From the NCBI RefSeq assembly GCF_032586235.1, contig NZ_JAWHTD010000045.1, forward strand, positions 1 through 28,540: 28,540 nucleotides of DNA. The letters run 5' to 3'. Below the pieces are notes generated by a model that searched no databases, was not told where the DNA came from, and saw nothing but the letters and a program-made list of their open reading frames with translations. Both the position numbers and the translations under genes were made by a program. Position 1 is the first letter of the stretch. The number at the start of each line of letters is the position of its first letter. Below, one piece after another: positions 16,969-25,101 of this stretch. The DNA is from Aestuariicoccus sp032586235 (GTDB taxonomy: Bacteria > Pseudomonadota > Alphaproteobacteria > Rhodobacterales > Rhodobacteraceae).

Positions 16969-18343
16969 TATATTTCCGTGGGAATAATCGCGCGAAGATG
17001 GCAGGGTTTATCCCATGATGCGCGCGAACAGCTCGCCAAAGCAGAAATCGCTGAGAAAAACTGGTGCAAGCCGTTGCAAGTGCGGCACCATATGCGCCAA
17101 TCCATGGAATGAGAAGTGCGTTAAAGCTGATGTTCACTGCTGCAGATATCCAGGATTGCTTGGCGGTGACCTTCTCTTTGCCCGTCATGTTTAGGATCGA
17201 AGCAACCGGGCCGAAGGCGGCGCCTAATGCCGGGCCGGCGGCAACGATCAATGCGAGCGGTATGACGTCCGAAAACTCGACGCCGATGACCGCATCGACT
17301 ATCGGACCGCCAAAGAAAAATAACGTGAGCATCACGCATAGTGACCCCGCGACGACGAAGCGCGCCGACAGGCGTGCAAGTCGCTCGATCTCGGGCGAGG
17401 AGTTGTTTGCGTGTGCCGTGGCGAACCTCGGGTCAATCATCTGTTTGATCAAAGTTTGCGGCATGTTGGCGACACCGGCGATCAACACTGCGAAGCCGTA
17501 CAAACCCACTTGAGCGGTGTCAGCGAGTATCCCAAGCATCAGCATGTCGCTGCGCTGCTTGAGTATGCCCCCGCCCATATTCAGGCCGAGAAAGAGGGTG
17601 CTGCGCAACCAGAGCTGGGGCGCATAGCGTGCTTTTCCGGACTGTCCGGGCAGGATGGGCCGACTATGGCGCCGCAGCATCCAGACGGCCCAGCACAGCC
17701 CGACGGCCGCGGCCAGCGCGTGCAGTGCCATTGCGCGCGCCGGCGTGAGTGCTCCGACCAGTGATATGAGCACCAGTGCTGAGAGCATTGTCAGCGGCCG
17801 GATCACCTGATCGGGCATTGCTGCCTGGACCACCTGCTTCATTCCGCGAAGCACGGCCGAGGCCAACCGTAGATACACCCAGACACCCGCCAGCACGGCC
17901 GCGGCCAAATACAGCAAGTCTTCCCGGCCCGTGAGGCTGTTCACTGTCAGGACGCCGATGACCAACATCGCCACAGCGACTGCTATGATCGTGCTGCTCC
18001 ATCGCAGCAAGCCCTTCAGCAGGGCCCAATCGGTTCGTGTCCGGAGGATCGCGACCTCGCGCATAACCAGCGTCGGTAGACCGAAGTCGAGCGGGACCAT
18101 CATTACCTGAACGATGGTGAGTGCAAAGACATATTGACCGTACCCCTCGACCCCGAGACTGCGCGCCAATAATGTACCCACTCCAATACCGGCGAAAACG
18201 GTAACAGCTTGGGCGAATACCAAGCTGCCTCCCTCTCGTCCGGTCGAGCCGAAGAGGCGCTGTTTCAATGCGCCCAACGAAGGTCTGTGAGTGTCACAGA
18301 AGTTTATCGATTTCCGTTTCGGTGAATCCGGCGATCTTGGCAT
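16961..18343 (-). CDS. Wzx-like oligosaccharide flippase
   Basis: A protein of up to 460 residues with about twelve hydrophobic helices, from SLVFAQAVTVFAGIGVGTLLARSLG to the C-terminal GAYGAALATACTSFSQRFLLW. The first helix pair with GVEGYGQYVFALTIVQVMMVPLDFGLPTLVMREVA split by short loops is typical of MOP-superfamily polysaccharide transporters (RfbX/Wzx). These move undecaprenyl-pyrophosphate-linked repeat units across the inner membrane. The start is uncertain: the ATG at 18343 overlaps the upstream sulfotransferase gene by 50 bp, and TTG codons shortly after the end of that gene are alternatives. Position between sulfotransferase genes and upstream of the polymerase fits a Wzx/Wzy-dependent pathway. 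Confidence 0.9.
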   Translation of the reverse strand: MPRSPDSPKRKSINFCDTHRPSLGALKQRLFGSTGREGGSLVFAQAVTVFAGIGVGTLLARSLGVEGYGQYVFALTIVQVMMVPLDFGLPTLVMREVAILRTRTDWALLKGLLRWSSTIIAVAVAMLVIGVLTVNSLTGREDLLYLAAAVLAGVWVYLRLASAVLRGMKQVVQAAMPDQVIRPLTMLSALVLISLVGALTPARAMALHALAAAVGLCWAVWMLRRHSRPILPGQSGKARYAPQLWLRSTLFLGLNMGGGILKQRSDMLMLGILADTAQVGLYGFAVLIAGVANMPQTLIKQMIDPRFATAHANNSSPEIERLARLSARFVVAGSLCVMLTLFFFGGPIVDAVIGVEFSDVIPLALIVAAGPALGAAFGPVASILNMTGKEKVTAKQSWISAAVNISFNALLIPWIGAYGAALATACTSFSQRFLLWRAVRAHHGINPAIFARLFPRKYNA

Positions 18344-19214
18344 ACTCTCGCCAGCGTTTGTCCTGCGCGAGAAATGGCGGTCGAGGCGGGTGAACGTCGT
18401 TGTAATTCACCTTGTCGGGCTTGGCTTCCCCGATCCAATCATAGAGCTCCGCCATGGTGTCTTCTGGTGCGGCCGCATAATTTTCGTATTGGATCATTCT
18501 GAAGCGATTACCAAATGTTCGGACGCCATCGCCCTGTGTAGCATGATAGCAGTAATGCCAATAGGCCAGAAGCCGGATGACCGTACATGAGTGCATTATT
18601 CGTTCATTGTCATAACCTGCGTCATAAAGCATGAGGCCGAATTTTGAATTCGGATGCGAACCGATCACTTCATTCCTCGCCATACCAGTCAAGAAGTCCC
18701 GACGATCGAAGAAAACCGATCGATTGTAACGCTCGCGGCCCTTCTGAATAACTGCACGAGGCACGGCAAGCTTGTTCTTTGAGCTAGGCAACAGATGCGA
18801 CGTTACGAAAGCACTAGCCCGGCGAACAAGGTGGATAGCATAGATATTATCATGAATTCTTGCGATCTCTGGCACCATCATGCAGAGATGTGTTTCGTCG
18901 ATAACTGTTACACGCGAATACTCACACAGTGCCTTCAGATATGAGATCTTGGCTCCGTCGCAATGCTTGCTCGCTTCCTCGATAGGCAATATCGGTCGGT
19001 ATATTTTCCAGAAATCACGCGGACGATTTCCAAATATCCTGACATATTCACCGAATGTCCTTTTCTCGTTGTCCGCTGGGAAGTGGACACCAAGGCTTGC
19101 CGTAAGCGGCTCGTCAAAACACAGAAAATCAGGGTTTTTTCTGAAAGCACGCCAGAAAATTGTTGATCCCGAGTGAGGCAACCCTATAAGGAAAATCAAT
19201 TTTTGCTCAGGCAT
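18294..19214 (-). CDS. Sulfotransferase family protein
   Basis: A 306-residue protein. The N-terminal LIFLIGLPHSGSTIFWRAFR (residues 5-24) is a PAPS P-loop of the G-x-x-x-S-G-S/T-T type, and FDEP follows as in prokaryotic sulfotransferases. IYAIHLVRRASAFVTSHLLP (about residues 123-142) occupies the place of the 3'-phosphate motif, with Arg-Arg-x-x-x-x-x-x-x-S conserved. The C-terminal part has MIQYENYAAAPEDTMAELYDW, typical of the domain's end. The last bases overlap the CgeB-like gene's stop upstream (8 bp) and the flippase start downstream. It is the first sulfotransferase in transcription order. Acceptor unknown. Confidence 0.85.
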   Translation of the reverse strand: MPEQKLIFLIGLPHSGSTIFWRAFRKNPDFLCFDEPLTASLGVHFPADNEKRTFGEYVRIFGNRPRDFWKIYRPILPIEEASKHCDGAKISYLKALCEYSRVTVIDETHLCMMVPEIARIHDNIYAIHLVRRASAFVTSHLLPSSKNKLAVPRAVIQKGRERYNRSVFFDRRDFLTGMARNEVIGSHPNSKFGLMLYDAGYDNERIMHSCTVIRLLAYWHYCYHATQGDGVRTFGNRFRMIQYENYAAAPEDTMAELYDWIGEAKPDKVNYNDVHPPRPPFLAQDKRWREYAKIAGFTETEIDKLL

Positions 19215-20283
19215 TTATGAGCTCAACAATTTCCCGTGCCCGCGCATGATACGAGTACGCGGGAACAGCCCGCTCATGGGCCTTTTGTGCCATGCGTCGG
19301 CGTGTCTCGTCGTGTGCGAGGTAGAAGCGGCACTTGTCTGCCAATTCCTCGATGTCTGAGAACACATCGATCTCCGTCCCAACGTCAAAATATTCTCGCA
19401 CCTCATCATTGTCGATATGGAGCATGAACCCGCCACACGCCGGAATCTCGAAGGTCCGGGTCGAGGTGAGATCCTCCCAACCGTTTGATGCCTTGCCCCA
19501 ATGAATCGCCACATTGATATGCGCGGTCTGAACGGCCAGCGCATAGTCAGCCGCGATGTATGCCCGAGCCTCAACTAGACGCGATGCCATCGGGTGCGAC
19601 AGCGCCTGCGACCAGCGGTTTCCAACTACCTGCAGTTTCGCGTTGGGGAGCGCCTCGTACAGCCCCTCGATCCAGCGCTGCTTAGCCGGAGAATGGTTGC
19701 CGACATACCGGATATCAGCGGTGTAGTCGGTCTCTGTAACGGTGCGCAGTATAGGCGCATGCGCATCCGGATCGTAACCATGGGCGATGAACGCAGTGCA
19801 GCCGGCCGGCCTGCGTTCGGCGAGCCATGGCATTTGAAACGACTTACTGGTGATAAAAAGGCTTGATGCAAGCAGCCCCTCAATGTCGACCCCCTTATAA
19901 TCAAAATGGTAATCGGGCCAGAAACATATGGTCTGGATGCCCATCTTATATGCTGCCTCGAAGAGGCGGCGTGACAGATTTGCACCCTTCACCGTGAACA
20001 GTACGTTTGGCTGGAGGTGATGCAGGGTGCTCAGCACCGCCTCCTCGTATCGTTCCGCCCGTATTCGCGCTGTTAACCGAGCCAGCGCCTTCTCTGGCAG
20101 CGTTGACCCGGTTGCAAGGAAATCCTTCTGTTCAATCTCGCGAACAATCCAGCCTTCCCTTTGAAAGCCTGCGGAAAGCCCGTGTTCCGTACTACCTTTC
20201 CAGAAATTCCCCGCGAATACCATGACTGGTCTCCGCTCAGGCTGCAGCGCGAAAGGAAGAGGTCCGAGTACTTTGCGGGTCAC
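19207..20283 (-). CDS. CgeB-like glycosyltransferase
   Basis: A protein of about 358 residues with the GT-B architecture seen in CgeB/DUF3880-type glycosyltransferases. The N-terminal half has VMVFAGNFWKGSTEHGLSAG and LQPNVLFTVKGANLSRRLF, then ICFWPDYHFDYKG. The C-terminal domain (glycosyl transferases group 1 type) has STRTFEIPACGGFMLHIDND and EYFDVGTEIDVFSDIEELAD, closing with a helix ERAVPAYSYHARAREIVELI. The GTG at 20283 lies 4 bp after the previous gene's stop with GAAGG upstream and was preferred; an ATG at 20223 is the alternative. It overlaps the next gene (sulfotransferase) by 8 bp. It probably adds a sugar to the repeat unit in the cytoplasm; donor unknown. Confidence 0.85.
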   Translation of the reverse strand: MTRKVLGPLPFALQPERRPVMVFAGNFWKGSTEHGLSAGFQREGWIVREIEQKDFLATGSTLPEKALARLTARIRAERYEEAVLSTLHHLQPNVLFTVKGANLSRRLFEAAYKMGIQTICFWPDYHFDYKGVDIEGLLASSLFITSKSFQMPWLAERRPAGCTAFIAHGYDPDAHAPILRTVTETDYTADIRYVGNHSPAKQRWIEGLYEALPNAKLQVVGNRWSQALSHPMASRLVEARAYIAADYALAVQTAHINVAIHWGKASNGWEDLTSTRTFEIPACGGFMLHIDNDEVREYFDVGTEIDVFSDIEELADKCRFYLAHDETRRRMAQKAHERAVPAYSYHARAREIVELINA

Positions 20284-20287
20284 GCGT

Positions 20288-21523
20288 CTAGCCTTCGGTG
20301 GTTCGGATTGTCGCGGTGATCGCCTCACGCAATCCGTCTGCACATTCTCGAAAACTCCAGTTCGCAATGATCGCCTTGCTTTCAGAGCTGTAGGAAGATC
20401 GAAGATCATCCTTTCCCAGCACATTTGAAAGGGCTTTGAAAAGAGCGTCTACATCGCCAGCATTGAAGACATGCCCGTTTAGCCCGTCTTTCACAAGGTC
20501 ATGGCTACAACCGCATTCTCTGGAACAGATAATCGGCAACCCGGCGCACATGGCCTCGTTGACCACCAGCCCCCAAGCCTCAAACGAACTTGGCAACACG
20601 AACAGATCGGACGCGGCAAAGAGGTTTGGCAGCTGCGATTGGTTGACAAAGCCAAGGAAATGAACGTGCGCACCTTCTATGTTGGTTGCCTCTTCTTGCA
20701 ACATACCTTCAAGTTCACCACTACCAACAATCGCCAGCTGAGCTTGGATCCCACTGCTGATCAGCCGTGCATAGGCTTCGAGAAGATCGTGTGGCCGCTT
20801 ATGAGGTGAAAGTTTGCCAGCGAAGCAGATGACCGGTAGATCAGGATCCAGATCGAACTCTGATCTCAGATTGTGCTGTAATTTCGGCGTGGTATTGGCG
20901 GCGACTGAAAAACGATCGTTGTCGACCACAAACGGCATTCGAAATATCCGTTCGTTCGGCACACCCATCGCCCTGTAGTGCAGATCGTTCGCTGTACCAA
21001 TCGAAAGAACGCCATCGAACATGCGGTAAAAGCGCGAAAGAATCTTACGTCGGACAGCAGCTCGCCATCCAACACGTCTTCGAAAGCCGTTCGTATCACC
21101 GCGCGCGAACACTGGCGTACCACTTGCCCGCGCCGCCGCGAGAGCGATGTGAAAACCGGCGACATAATGGCCGTTTACCACAACCGCGTCGAAATCTCCT
21201 CGATGTATGGCAGGCCACACTTCTGGCGCAACCATCGAGAAAAAACCGGACAACTCACGCTGTCGCGCGGCTTTCCCCATGAATTTCGCCTCGTAACCAT
21301 CGAGAAGATCAATGTCCCATTTCACTTCGCGCCCAAAACCCGGATCAAAAGCCCCCCGCAGCGAGAAATCGGAAAAATAGATCCCAGTCACGTCGAAGCC
21401 ACCTTCCTCTTGAAGATAGCGATACATTGGGGCGAAGTACTGGATCGGGTGCGTATTCACGAACGCGACACGGTAACGGGATCGAGAGCCATGAGCCCCA
21501 CTGGCTTGCCTAGATGTGTTCAA
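20288..21523 (-). CDS. Glycosyltransferase family 4
   Basis: A 411-residue GT-B glycosyltransferase. The acceptor half carries RVAFVNTHPIQYFAPMYRYL and VVVNGHYVAGFHIALAAARA, with FARGDTNGFRRRVGWR typical of GT4 acceptor domains. The donor half has VICFAGKLSPHKRPHDLLEAY and FVLPSSFEAWGLVVNEAMCAG with the E-x7-E signature, followed by SRECGCSHDLVKDGLNG. The apparent start at 21523 is a TTG whose last bases overlap the stop of a small upstream reading frame (TTGA), suggesting coupled translation. Later GTG codons are possible but would cut into the domain. It sits early in the operon, so it may add one of the first sugars after the priming step (inference). Confidence 0.9.
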   Translation of the reverse strand: MNTSRQASGAHGSRSRYRVAFVNTHPIQYFAPMYRYLQEEGGFDVTGIYFSDFSLRGAFDPGFGREVKWDIDLLDGYEAKFMGKAARQRELSGFFSMVAPEVWPAIHRGDFDAVVVNGHYVAGFHIALAAARASGTPVFARGDTNGFRRRVGWRAAVRRKILSRFYRMFDGVLSIGTANDLHYRAMGVPNERIFRMPFVVDNDRFSVAANTTPKLQHNLRSEFDLDPDLPVICFAGKLSPHKRPHDLLEAYARLISSGIQAQLAIVGSGELEGMLQEEATNIEGAHVHFLGFVNQSQLPNLFAASDLFVLPSSFEAWGLVVNEAMCAGLPIICSRECGCSHDLVKDGLNGHVFNAGDVDALFKALSNVLGKDDLRSSYSSESKAIIANWSFRECADGLREAITATIRTTEG

Positions 21524-21684
21524 GCTGCCAACTTCTCGGCAAGCGAGCTAAATCGGATCCTGTTGAATGATTTGTTACGCGCGACGAACTTCAGCACTAC
21601 AATTGAATGGAAATTCAGCACTTCCAGTTTGGGAGAGCTCGCGACAAAACCGCGACCGGCGTAGCTCAGAAGTTGGCTTTGCAT
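21520..21684 (-). CDS. Small hypothetical reading frame upstream of GT4
   Basis: A 54-residue frame from an ATG at 21684 (83 residues if a GTG at 21771, inside the end of the FkbM gene, is used). I do not recognise it. It is basic and has no clear membrane helix or signal peptide. In favour of a real gene is its stop, which overlaps the TTG start of the glycosyltransferase by 4 bp, like other junctions of this operon. Against it are the lack of a ribosome binding site and ordinary composition. It may equally be untranslated spacer. Confidence 0.25.
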   Translation of the reverse strand: MQSQLLSYAGRGFVASSPKLEVLNFHSIVVLKFVARNKSFNRIRFSSLAEKLAA

Positions 21685-21722
21685 GGTAAAGAGGTTTTTT
21701 AACAAAGGAGACGTGATGCTTT

Positions 21723-22505
21723 TCAACGAACCATCAGCGAATTGCTCGAACTGTGTCTTTGAGAGCCACACGCAGCCTTCAGGTCGGGATCATAGTATTT
21801 TTCTTTGAAACCAGCCCGCTCGAGTATGTCGAGTACATCCTGGTCGAGCGCTTCGGTGATAACCGCCTCGAGCCTTGGATCGGCTAGGGTTGCCGAAGCG
21901 CCCCTGAAAACCTCGGCCTCGAAACCCTCAACGTCGATCTTTATCACCCTTGGAACCTCTCCGTCGAGGATACCATCCAAAGTCCGGACGGGAACTTCCC
22001 TGACATTCTCATCTCCTGCTAGTGCAACACGATTGACGGTATCACGCCCCACGGTGAACGACACCGTGCCGGCAGTGGCACCGAGCGCTGCCTCGACGAC
22101 GCGCACCCTGTCCTCAATGCCGTTGACCTCGATATTTCTACGAAGCGCCTTCGCTGTGTCGGGGTCTGGCTCGACGGCGATCGTGCGCACTCCGCAGACT
22201 TTCGAGGCCAGTACCGTGTAGCTGCCGACATTCGCGCCGATATCGACGAAGAAGTCCCCCGGCGTCAGCGTATCGAGGACGAACCGCATGTCCACATATT
22301 CATGAAGCCCGCAGTAGATGTTGCCGGTGGCTCCGGTCATGCCCCGCCTGACCGCGAGTTTCGCGCCGTTGATCCAGTCGAAAATCACCTCGTCTTGGAG
22401 ACGGCTCTGCACCTGCCACCTAGCAAAACGCACCAGCGTCGAAATCGGGCGTCCCTTGTTCATGGGATGACCGAGGATGAATTTCAGCGTCTGGCTCAAC
22501 CCCAT
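21723..22505 (-). CDS. FkbM-family methyltransferase (second of two)
   Basis: A 260-residue SAM-dependent methyltransferase. The glycine-rich SAM site is DFFVDIGANVGSYTVLASKV (near residue 86), with VRTIAVEPDPDTAKALRRNI after it and the family signature PRVIKIDVEGFEAEVFRGAS near residue 190. EALDQDVLDILERAGF and the C-terminal YYDPDL segment are typical ends. It is the first gene of the EPS operon, 154 bp downstream of the EPS regulator gene, and both are on the minus strand. FkbM enzymes O-methylate hydroxyls, usually of sugars. It is a better match to the family signature than the FkbM protein at 9174. Confidence 0.92.
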   Translation of the reverse strand: MGLSQTLKFILGHPMNKGRPISTLVRFARWQVQSRLQDEVIFDWINGAKLAVRRGMTGATGNIYCGLHEYVDMRFVLDTLTPGDFFVDIGANVGSYTVLASKVCGVRTIAVEPDPDTAKALRRNIEVNGIEDRVRVVEAALGATAGTVSFTVGRDTVNRVALAGDENVREVPVRTLDGILDGEVPRVIKIDVEGFEAEVFRGASATLADPRLEAVITEALDQDVLDILERAGFKEKYYDPDLKAACGSQRHSSSNSLMVR

Positions 22506-22659
22506 GGCTGACAGCTCTGATCCGGCAGATACGCATTGTGGCTCAACTGCATGATGAATTAAACCAATGGGTCAAAAATGAGCCTGGGATCTCCGCCCAA
22601 GACCCCAACCTTTTTTAGGCGGAAAATTCGCCAAACGCCCGATAACGCAAACTCGCATC

Positions 22660-23025
22660 CTACCGCTTCGCCACCGACCCGGGCCCCGCATCCACCCCAA
22701 GCCCGATCTCCTCTTCCAGGGCATGGATCTCCGACTTCAGCGCCTCGTATTCTGCGTATTTGCGCCGGAGGAACCCCGCGGTCATGCGCGCCTTGGCTTC
22801 GATGCCGCTGGGGGTGAGGATATACGCGTATCGCAACTTGTTGTCGGAAGCGCGGAAGTTGTTGACCTTGACCTGTCCCTTTTCGACGAGGGCCTTCAGG
22901 ATGTAATTGGTGGCGCCGAGACTGACGCCGAGCGCGTCAGCGATATCTCTCTGCGACCAGTCAGGATTTTGCTCCAGCAGCCTCATCAGGCGGAAGCGCA
23001 CGTCCTCGTCAACCGGCTTGCTCAC
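22660..23025 (-). CDS. MarR-family EPS-associated transcriptional regulator
   Basis: A 121-residue DNA-binding protein. The winged helix-turn-helix covers residues about 7-75: FRLMRLLEQNPDWSQRDIAD, then LGVSLGATNYILKALVEKG and the wing NNFRASDNKLRYAYILTPSG. A C-terminal coiled coil (FLRRKYAEYEALKSEIHALE) probably dimerises it. This length and layout match the small MarR-type regulators that accompany EPS clusters in proteobacteria. Translation starts at a GTG (23025) with GGGA upstream. It lies between the RiPP operon and the EPS operon, all on one strand. Regulation of the EPS genes, and possibly of itself through the inverted repeats at 23083-23114, is inferred from family and position. Confidence 0.9.
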   Translation of the reverse strand: MSKPVDEDVRFRLMRLLEQNPDWSQRDIADALGVSLGATNYILKALVEKGQVKVNNFRASDNKLRYAYILTPSGIEAKARMTAGFLRRKYAEYEALKSEIHALEEEIGLGVDAGPGSVAKR

Positions 23026-23082
23026 ACGTCCCGTCCCACGGCTACCGCACCGGAGCTCGCTGTGGCGGCCCTGCGGTTGAAG

Positions 23083-23114
23083 CTCTCCTGGAGAGATGCG
23101 TTCATAAGTGAACG
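23083..23114. promoter_or_regulatory. Two adjacent inverted repeats upstream of the EPS regulator
   Basis: CTCTCC-T-GGAGAG (23083-23095) is a 6-bp palindrome with a one-base centre. CGTTCA-TAAG-TGAACG (23099-23114) has perfect 6-bp arms around four bases. They lie about 60-90 bp upstream of the regulator's GTG, in the spacing and size range of MarR-type operators. Binding is inferred. Confidence 0.45.
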
Positions 23115-23182
23115 GTGGTCCATCTGGAAGGGGGATGCAAGGGGTCTTGCCAAGGTTTTTGCCAAAATTTTTCGGCGCTTAT

Positions 23183-25096
23183 CTATGGTTGCGTTCGGCC
23201 ACCAAGGCGCGCCTGGAGAATCCGCAGAAACATGAGTGGCTCCACCGCGAGGGTTGGCTCAAGAGAAGGGCTTGGGCCACCCGCAGCCTCTTCGTTTAAA
23301 GCCGCTTTGACTTGATCGACATCGGGAGCTTGCTGCAGGAGCGTTTCTACGGCCTCGCAGTCCAGGACCGCTGATAGCCTTGGGTCCTCCCTCATAACCT
23401 GCAACTCCTCGAGGTAATCATTTTTCTGCTCCGCCAGGCGGAGGAGATTACACGGGAAGGGCGCGAGTTTTCGAGGGAGGGTCCTGACACTTTCCGGAAC
23501 AACACCCTGCATGGCCTCTCGAAACACTGCCCGCCCCAACCCGTTTCTCTTTGTAAACGAAGCAGGCAATCGAATGGCGTACTCCAGCAGCTGTCGGTCG
23601 AGCATTGGAAACGTGTACTGTATCCCTCTGTAGGCGCCCTGCATCGCCCAGTTCTCGAGACGATAAGCGATGTGGCCCTGAGTGAAACGGAGCAAACGGT
23701 TTTTCCTGGTATTTGCCCCCAGGCGTGGTCCGTCCTTGAGCGCTTGCCGAAACTCCGGTTGCACCATCGCATTCAGTGTCTCATCGACCGGGGTGGGAAC
23801 CTCTTTTTTGCCCGCGGCCCTGCGCAGAACCTTCCAGAGACCATGTGGCAGGATATCGGCAGCGACCTCGTTGGCCAGGACTTGTCTCTTCGAGGCTCCA
23901 AGCCGCGCCGACCGCGCGTTGACCTCTTCCCAGAGCAAACGCCATCTTCCCCGCACAAAGTGCTCAGCATAGGCACCTTTGCCGTTAAACGACGCGATCT
24001 CATCGCCGCCCCAACCAGAGAGAATGACATCGATCTTATCTCTTTCGGCCGCGCCCAAAACCTTTTCCTCGGCGCCCCAGAAAACCGCCATCCGGTCTCG
24101 TATCTCCGCGATGCTGTCGGCAAAATCCTCAGGTGGAGATATCTTTGTGTTGTAGATATTTGGTTCGCTTTGCACGGCCGCGTCTGTATAGGGCCGCTCG
24201 TCGATGAAGTGCACATCGGGACGCGCGCGCGAGACGAAGGAATATGTATGAAGCGGCCGGCCTTCACGTTGGAGGGCGCGTGCTGCGAGGATGGAAACGG
24301 ACGACGAGTCCAAACCGCCGCTCAGGTGCGCCCCGATGGTCTCATTTTGCGGGAGGCGGCGGCTCACGGCATCGGTCAAGAGCTGTCTCAGCTTCGACGC
24401 GCAGCCTTCGAGGGATGCGGAATTTCGAATGGGGTTTTCACATTTCAGCTCCCAGTAACGCTGCTTCTTGACCTCTCCCGATGAGGTCACATGCATCTTG
24501 TGGGCAGGCGGCAAGCGCTTCATGCCTTTGACAAGTGTGCTCTCAACATCGGACATGTCGTAAGTGAACTGTGCAAGCGCTGCGTCGAGGTTGAATTCCT
24601 CAGTAATCAACCCGCTGCGGACAATCATGTCAGAATGGGACGACCAGAGAAGAAACTGACCCGGCTCATGGAAATAGAATAAGGGACGGACGCCAACGCG
24701 GTCGCGAATGAAGGACAGGCGTTGCAGGTTTTCGTCCCAGATCACGTAGGCAAAGTCACCGTCTATGTGAGCCGGAGCATCATCGCCATACTGTGCGTGA
24801 AGCGCGCATAAGAGCGCCTCTCGGTCAGGAGCGGATAAGTCCTTTGGGCTTTTGATGCCGGGGGCCTGGTAGAGGCGCGCATCCGCGGCGCAGATGAGCG
24901 CCCCCTCACGCGTCAAAGGGTGATCGACACTGCGTCCTCCGATGGTCAGGCGCCCCATACCGATTGGACCCTCGAGATGCACCTCTACCCTCCGCTCGAG
25001 GTCAGGCGCACTGACAAAACCTTCGGCCATGCTGGTCAGGACACTGTCGCTCACCGGCGTCCCGTCAAAGCGCAAGATTCCGAAAACAAGGTTCAT
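23183..25096 (-). CDS. Asparagine-synthetase-like cyclase of the lasso-type RiPP operon
   Basis: A 637-residue protein with an N-terminal glutaminase-like domain (about 1-165) and a C-terminal asparagine-synthase/ATP-pyrophosphatase domain. The nucleotide-binding PP-loop is SGGLDSSS at 259-266. The start reads MNLVFGILRF: the Cys that normally follows Met in active glutaminase domains is missing, as is usual in lasso peptide C proteins, which adenylate a side-chain carboxylate and close an isopeptide ring. The structural motif HIDGDFAYVIWDENLQRLSF followed by DRVGVRPLFY is retained. The gene is last in the operon, 5 bp after the ATP-grasp gene. Neighbours (PqqD-like, B2) support a peptide-modifying role rather than asparagine synthesis. 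Ring formation itself is inferred. Confidence 0.88.
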   Translation of the reverse strand: MNLVFGILRFDGTPVSDSVLTSMAEGFVSAPDLERRVEVHLEGPIGMGRLTIGGRSVDHPLTREGALICAADARLYQAPGIKSPKDLSAPDREALLCALHAQYGDDAPAHIDGDFAYVIWDENLQRLSFIRDRVGVRPLFYFHEPGQFLLWSSHSDMIVRSGLITEEFNLDAALAQFTYDMSDVESTLVKGMKRLPPAHKMHVTSSGEVKKQRYWELKCENPIRNSASLEGCASKLRQLLTDAVSRRLPQNETIGAHLSGGLDSSSVSILAARALQREGRPLHTYSFVSRARPDVHFIDERPYTDAAVQSEPNIYNTKISPPEDFADSIAEIRDRMAVFWGAEEKVLGAAERDKIDVILSGWGGDEIASFNGKGAYAEHFVRGRWRLLWEEVNARSARLGASKRQVLANEVAADILPHGLWKVLRRAAGKKEVPTPVDETLNAMVQPEFRQALKDGPRLGANTRKNRLLRFTQGHIAYRLENWAMQGAYRGIQYTFPMLDRQLLEYAIRLPASFTKRNGLGRAVFREAMQGVVPESVRTLPRKLAPFPCNLLRLAEQKNDYLEELQVMREDPRLSAVLDCEAVETLLQQAPDVDQVKAALNEEAAGGPSPSLEPTLAVEPLMFLRILQARLGGRTQP

Positions 25097-25101
25097 GGCA
25101 C

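Noticed and set aside
22506..22659. Promoter for the EPS operon upstream of the second FkbM gene
   Set aside because: A TTGACC is present on the minus strand but no -10-like hexamer lies at 16-18 bp, so I do not call a promoter.
23672..24484. A 270-residue plus-strand frame opposite the cyclase gene
   Set aside because: It lies antisense to an unambiguous asparagine-synthetase-like domain and shows no domain of its own.
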